Source: Clostridiaceae bacterium (GTDB lineage: Bacteria > Bacillota_A > Clostridia > Clostridiales > Clostridiaceae). From it: a stretch of 8,393 bases of DNA. The notes beneath the pieces were generated by a model. The model did no database searches, was not told the DNA's origin, and saw nothing but the letters and a program-made list of their open reading frames with translations. Below are positions 6,111-8,393 of the stretch, in pieces; position 1 is the stretch's first letter; the number at the start of each line of letters is the position of its first letter. The stretch covers positions 1 to 8,393 of the forward strand of contig JAQSXU010000140.1 of the NCBI GenBank assembly GCA_029256485.1. The letters run 5' to 3'. A program made the position numbers and the translations under genes.

Positions 6111-6130
6111 ATTTTAATTATTGATTATAG

Positions 6131-6170
6131 TAAAAGCTTCAAACTAATTAGTGTAGTTTAGAGGCTTTTA
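6131..6170 (+). terminator. Terminator of the maturase-sirtuin-macrodomain operon
   Basis: TAAAAGCTTC (6131-6140) pairs with GAGGCTTTTA (6161-6170) with one G-T wobble. An inner AAACTA/TAGTTT stem (6141-6146 with 6154-6159, one bulged A) continues it, and TTATTTAT follows. It lies 20 bp after the macrodomain stop and before the third promoter, separating the operon from the MBL gene. Confidence 0.75.
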
Positions 6171-6203
6171 TTATTTATAAAAAATAATATTTCTATGTTG
6201 TAG

Positions 6204-6270
6204 GTTACAAAAAAGTAACAAGGGTACATTATAGTGCCTTATTTACTATTGCAATGTATACAGTTAGAAT
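6204..6270 (+). promoter_or_regulatory. Composite HxlR-type operator plus promoter, copy 3 (MBL gene)
   Basis: Inverted repeat 1 is GTTAC (6204-6208) with GTAAC (6215-6219), with the same A6 spacer as copy 1. Inverted repeat 2 is GGTAC (6223-6227) with GTGCC (6234-6238), one base off perfect. The -35 box TTTACT (6242-6247), a 17-bp spacer and the -10 box TAGAAT (6265-6270) follow. Spacing is identical to copies 1 and 2. Unlike them, similarity fades soon after the -35 box, so only the protein-binding and promoter elements are conserved here. Confidence 0.85.
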
Positions 6271-6328
6271 GAGTATAAGGGAAAGATAAACATTGATAAT
6301 CTAAAAATAATAAGATGAGGTGCTAAAG

Positions 6329-7609
6329 ATGTTAAATGAAAATGGTGAGCAATTACTTAAATATTTTTCAGATACTGCATATCCAAAGACTGTTACAAAA
6401 GTTGTAGATGGTATCTATCATGTCATGGGACACGCACATAGCAATTCAATTATTATAGAAGCTGAAAACTCAGTTATTTTAATTGATACTCTTGATACAG
6501 ACGTAAGAGCTGAAAAACTTAAGAAGTTAATAGCTGAGATCACTGATAAACCAGTAAAAACTATTATTTTCTCTCATGGTCATCCGGACCATCGCGGAGG
6601 TGCAGCAGCTTTTAGTGATACAAATCCTGAAATTATAGCATTTGCACCAAAGAGGCCAGTGCTTGGTCGTACGTCTGAATTGAATGATATACTTAGCAAG
6701 CGAGCTTCTTATCAATTTGGATATAAGTTAACAGATGAAGAGGTGATTTCTCAAGGAATTGGGATTCGTGAGGGATTTACAGTTGGAGAAGGAAAATATG
6801 CATTTGTACCTGCTACAACAATTTATAATGAAGAAAAAGTGATCCGTAACATAGATGGAATCAACATAGAAATGATATCAGCAGTTGGAGAAACAGATGA
6901 CCAGATGTTTATTTGGATACCAGATAGTAAAGTCATCTGTTGTGGTGATAATTATTACGGCTGCTGGCCAAATCTATATGCGCTTCGCGGCAGTCAATAC
7001 AGAGATGTAAATGCTTGGGTTGAAACTCTTGACTTAATATTATCATATGAAGCAGAATATGTTTTACCAGGCCATACTAAACCTTTAATTGGAAGAAATA
7101 CTGTACAAGAAGTTTTATTAAACTTTAGAAATGCAGTTAATTATGTACTTGAAGAGACACTAAAAGGTATGAATAAAGGATTAACAGCAGATGAACTTGC
7201 AAGTATCATAAAGTTACCTGAAAATTTAGCAAGTCTCCCATACTTAGGAGAATTTTATGGTACAGTAGCATGGTCTGTTCGCAGTATTTTTAATGGATAT
7301 ATTGGATGGTTTGATGGCAATCCAACAAATTTGAATAAATTACCACCTAAAGAACAAGCAATAAAAATGATAGACCTAATAGGTGGCATAGAAAAAGTAT
7401 TAGCAGAAATAAAAAAATCTTTAGAAAATCGTGAAGTACAGTGGGCAATTGAACTTTGTGACTTGCTGATAGCTGCAGATAAGGAAAGTAAGACTGTGAA
7501 GCAATTAAAAGCTGAAGGATTATTAACATTATCAAAACTAGAAACTAGTGCAAATGGAAGGCATTACTATATAGCTAGTGCTTATGAATTATTAGAAAAT
7601 ATAAGATAA
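6329..7609 (+). CDS. Metallo-beta-lactamase-fold hydrolase, alkylsulfatase-like
   Basis: 426 residues with no signal peptide. The N-terminal MBL domain has HSNSIII (37-43), the metal-binding HGHPDH motif (83-88), AVGETDDQM, VICCGDNYYG and the LPGHTKPL loop. The C-terminal part has the alkylsulfatase dimerisation signature: LYALRGSQYRDVNAWVETL, then MNKGLTADEL, YLGEFYGTVAWSVRSIFNGY and GWFDGNPT. This matches the SdsA1/BDS1 alkylsulfatase group, but the C-terminal SCP2-like substrate domain of those roughly 650-residue enzymes is absent. The reaction is probably hydrolysis of a sulfate ester or related bond; the substrate is unknown. GAGGTG (6317-6322) lies 6 nt before the chosen ATG, better than a GTG at 6320 that is part of that site. 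Monocistronic under operator copy 3, so it belongs to the same regulon as the RiPP and sirtuin genes. Confidence 0.88.
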   Translation: MLNENGEQLLKYFSDTAYPKTVTKVVDGIYHVMGHAHSNSIIIEAENSVILIDTLDTDVRAEKLKKLIAEITDKPVKTIIFSHGHPDHRGGAAAFSDTNPEIIAFAPKRPVLGRTSELNDILSKRASYQFGYKLTDEEVISQGIGIREGFTVGEGKYAFVPATTIYNEEKVIRNIDGINIEMISAVGETDDQMFIWIPDSKVICCGDNYYGCWPNLYALRGSQYRDVNAWVETLDLILSYEAEYVLPGHTKPLIGRNTVQEVLLNFRNAVNYVLEETLKGMNKGLTADELASIIKLPENLASLPYLGEFYGTVAWSVRSIFNGYIGWFDGNPTNLNKLPPKEQAIKMIDLIGGIEKVLAEIKKSLENREVQWAIELCDLLIAADKESKTVKQLKAEGLLTLSKLETSANGRHYYIASAYELLENIR

Positions 7610-7710
7610 TTAGAGGCGATAAGCATAAATGTTATTGCTGTTAATAGAGAATGTCTAGATTAATAATATATATTTTAATAAATTGAATAGCAATCTTTGT
7701 TAGTTAAGTG

Positions 7711-7812
7711 CTACATGCTTTTAACTATCTCTTCTGAAGTCATTTTAGTTGCTACAGTGTTCATAGTATAAATTAATGCTTCTAAATTAATAAGGTTATT
7801 CTTTATGCAATT
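7711..7812 (-). pseudogene. Possible Spo0E-like remnant
   Basis: The minus-strand frame reads NLINLEALIYTMNTVATKM then TSEEIVKSM and a stop. An amphipathic helix, a turn and SEEIV resemble small Spo0E-family aspartyl-phosphate phosphatases, whose next residues would be SQxLD; a stop codon stands there instead. There is no upstream ATG with a ribosome site and a stop codon lies just before the frame. If real, it is a broken gene. The match is by eye over about 28 residues and could be chance. Confidence 0.25.
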
Positions 7813-7821
7813 TTAGATTTC

Positions 7822-7856
7822 GCTTTTGGAACTTTATCTGATAAAGTTCCAAAAGC
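7822..7856. repeat. Near-perfect 35-bp palindrome
   Basis: 17-bp arms (7822-7838 and 7840-7856; core GGAACTTTATC / GATAAAGTTCC) are exact reverse complements around a single base, T7839. As RNA it would fold into a 16-bp stem with a CTG loop. Neither side is followed by a T-run (AAGGGTTG on the right, GAAATCT on the minus strand), so it does not look like an ordinary terminator even though it lies between convergent genes. Confidence 0.8.
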
Positions 7857-7903
7857 AAGGGTTGAATGGGCAAGATATATTTCATTAAAGAACAGTATCT
7901 GGA

Positions 7904-8393
7904 TTACGTATTATTTATTAAGATGGAAGTTTTTATAACAAAGTTTTCGTAACCAGATACAGACAATTCATCTAAAATCACGTCTTCAAAAAAATACTCA
8001 CCTAAATTTAAATTATTTTCATTAGCAAAGTCAAGAATTTTTAAATAGGTTTCTCCTATAGAGTCATATCCAGTTGTATGGTAAGCAGTTAAATAGTTAC
8101 CTGCATCTTTTTTATATAAATTATTTTCTGCTAATGGTTCTGAAATTTTTGTATAAAAAAAGCTATATAAATTATAATTGGCTTTTTTTACATTTTCTAA
8201 GCTAAGCATTTGCCCAACAGTAAATGGAGAGATAATATTATTTTCAGTACAATATCTCATATGGTTTGCAAAAGATAGTGGGATGTTTCCATAATCTGAA
8301 TTTGGAAGTGCATTTGAAATGAAGAATAATTCCATTTCCTCCTTTGATATAAAAATTTTCTCATCATTTATATGAAATATGGATTGAGTTGTT
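7904..8393 (-). CDS. MerR-family regulator, C-terminal effector-binding (GyrI-like) domain, partial
   Basis: 162 residues of an open frame that continues past the right edge, so the N-terminal MerR DNA-binding and coiled-coil parts are not in the window. The visible part resembles the BmrR/GyrI-like small-molecule-binding fold: IPLSFANHMRYC, FTVGQML, then GNYLTAYHTTGYDSIGETY and a closing YENFVIKTSILI strand. Such domains bind drugs or metabolites and switch transcription. The Met at 8335 is probably internal: the frame stays open upstream (FHINDEKIFISKEE) and the nearby AAAGGAGG is only 2 nt from it, too close to serve as its ribosome site. It converges on the MBL gene and shows no operator copy, so it is probably not part of the HxlR regulon. 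A MerR assignment is likely, but a stand-alone effector protein is possible. Confidence 0.75.
   Translation of the reverse strand, partial: TTQSIFHINDEKIFISKEEMELFFISNALPNSDYGNIPLSFANHMRYCTENNIISPFTVGQMLSLENVKKANYNLYSFFYTKISEPLAENNLYKKDAGNYLTAYHTTGYDSIGETYLKILDFANENNLNLGEYFFEDVILDELSVSGYENFVIKTSILINNT

Larger units (their letters stand above)
7610..7903. other. Intergenic stretch with palindrome and coding-like scraps
   Basis: 294 bases between the MBL gene and the convergent MerR-type gene. No intact gene, RNA gene or clear terminator for either neighbour was seen. It contains a TAGTTAA/TTAACTA inverted repeat (7701-7707 with 7721-7727), a 34-codon minus-strand frame that looks coding (7711-7812) and a 35-bp palindrome (7822-7856). 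The mixture suggests decayed genes or an old insertion or deletion junction. Confidence 0.6.

Noticed and set aside
6527..6715. Minus-strand frame inside the MBL gene
   Set aside because: Antisense to the conserved HGHPDH region; no support of its own.
7347..7535. Hydrophobic-looking minus-strand frame inside the MBL gene, a possible small membrane protein
   Set aside because: The hydrophobicity arises from the complement of a Lys/Glu-rich helical coding stretch; no ribosome site.
7616..7638. GCGATAA/TTATTGC hairpin as the MBL gene's terminator
   Set aside because: Seven pairs including a wobble, a 9-nt loop and no following T-run; too weak to call.

Overview
The window is AT-rich with strong AGGAGG/AGGTG-type ribosome binding sites. 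Its gene families (HxlR regulator, class M sirtuin with a zinc macrodomain, DUF1848, ACGX-type peptide with a radical SAM/SPASM maturase) point to a Gram-positive anaerobe, most likely a Clostridium or close relative. No rRNA, tRNA, CRISPR array or intact transposase was seen.

Layout. 1-207 is the tail of a hexapeptide-repeat acetyltransferase. 210-617 holds a promoter/operator, a 66-residue Cys-rich RiPP precursor (360-560) and a hairpin. 618-837 is mostly empty apart from a signal-peptide-like remnant. An HxlR regulator lies on the minus strand (870-1214) and ends in a strong bidirectional hairpin. From 1459 to 6110 five genes run on the plus strand as one operon: radical SAM/SPASM peptide maturase, zinc-free MDR oxidoreductase, class M sirtuin, DUF1848 protein and zinc-type macrodomain hydrolase. 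A terminator follows at 6131-6170. A separately transcribed alkylsulfatase-like metallo-beta-lactamase protein fills 6329-7609. 7610-7903 holds a near-perfect 35-bp palindrome and coding-like scraps. A MerR-type effector-binding domain on the minus strand (7904-8393) runs off the right edge.

The most notable feature is one composite control element present three times: upstream of the precursor (214-280), in the divergent hxlR/maturase gap (1242-1309), and upstream of the MBL gene (6204-6270). Each copy is two 16-bp inverted repeats (GTTAC-N6-GTAAC, then GGCAC-N6-GTGCC or a one-base variant) with a fixed 3-bp gap. Three bp further on is a TTTACT -35 box, a 17-bp spacer and a TATAAT-like -10. 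Since hxlR is the only regulator adjacent to these sites, I infer that HxlR controls all three transcripts.

Working model (inference): HxlR has a single conserved-type N-terminal cysteine and may sense redox or electrophile stress. It would coordinate a post-translationally modified Cys peptide and its maturase with a quinone-reductase-like enzyme, an ADP-ribosylation writer/eraser pair (sirtuin and macrodomain), an uncharacterised radical-SAM-like DUF1848 protein and an MBL hydrolase. The usual class M sirtuin partners GcvH-L and LplA2 are absent from the window, so the ADP-ribosylation target is open. The combination of a RiPP system and a sirtuin/macrodomain cassette in one regulon is the best candidate here for an undescribed system.
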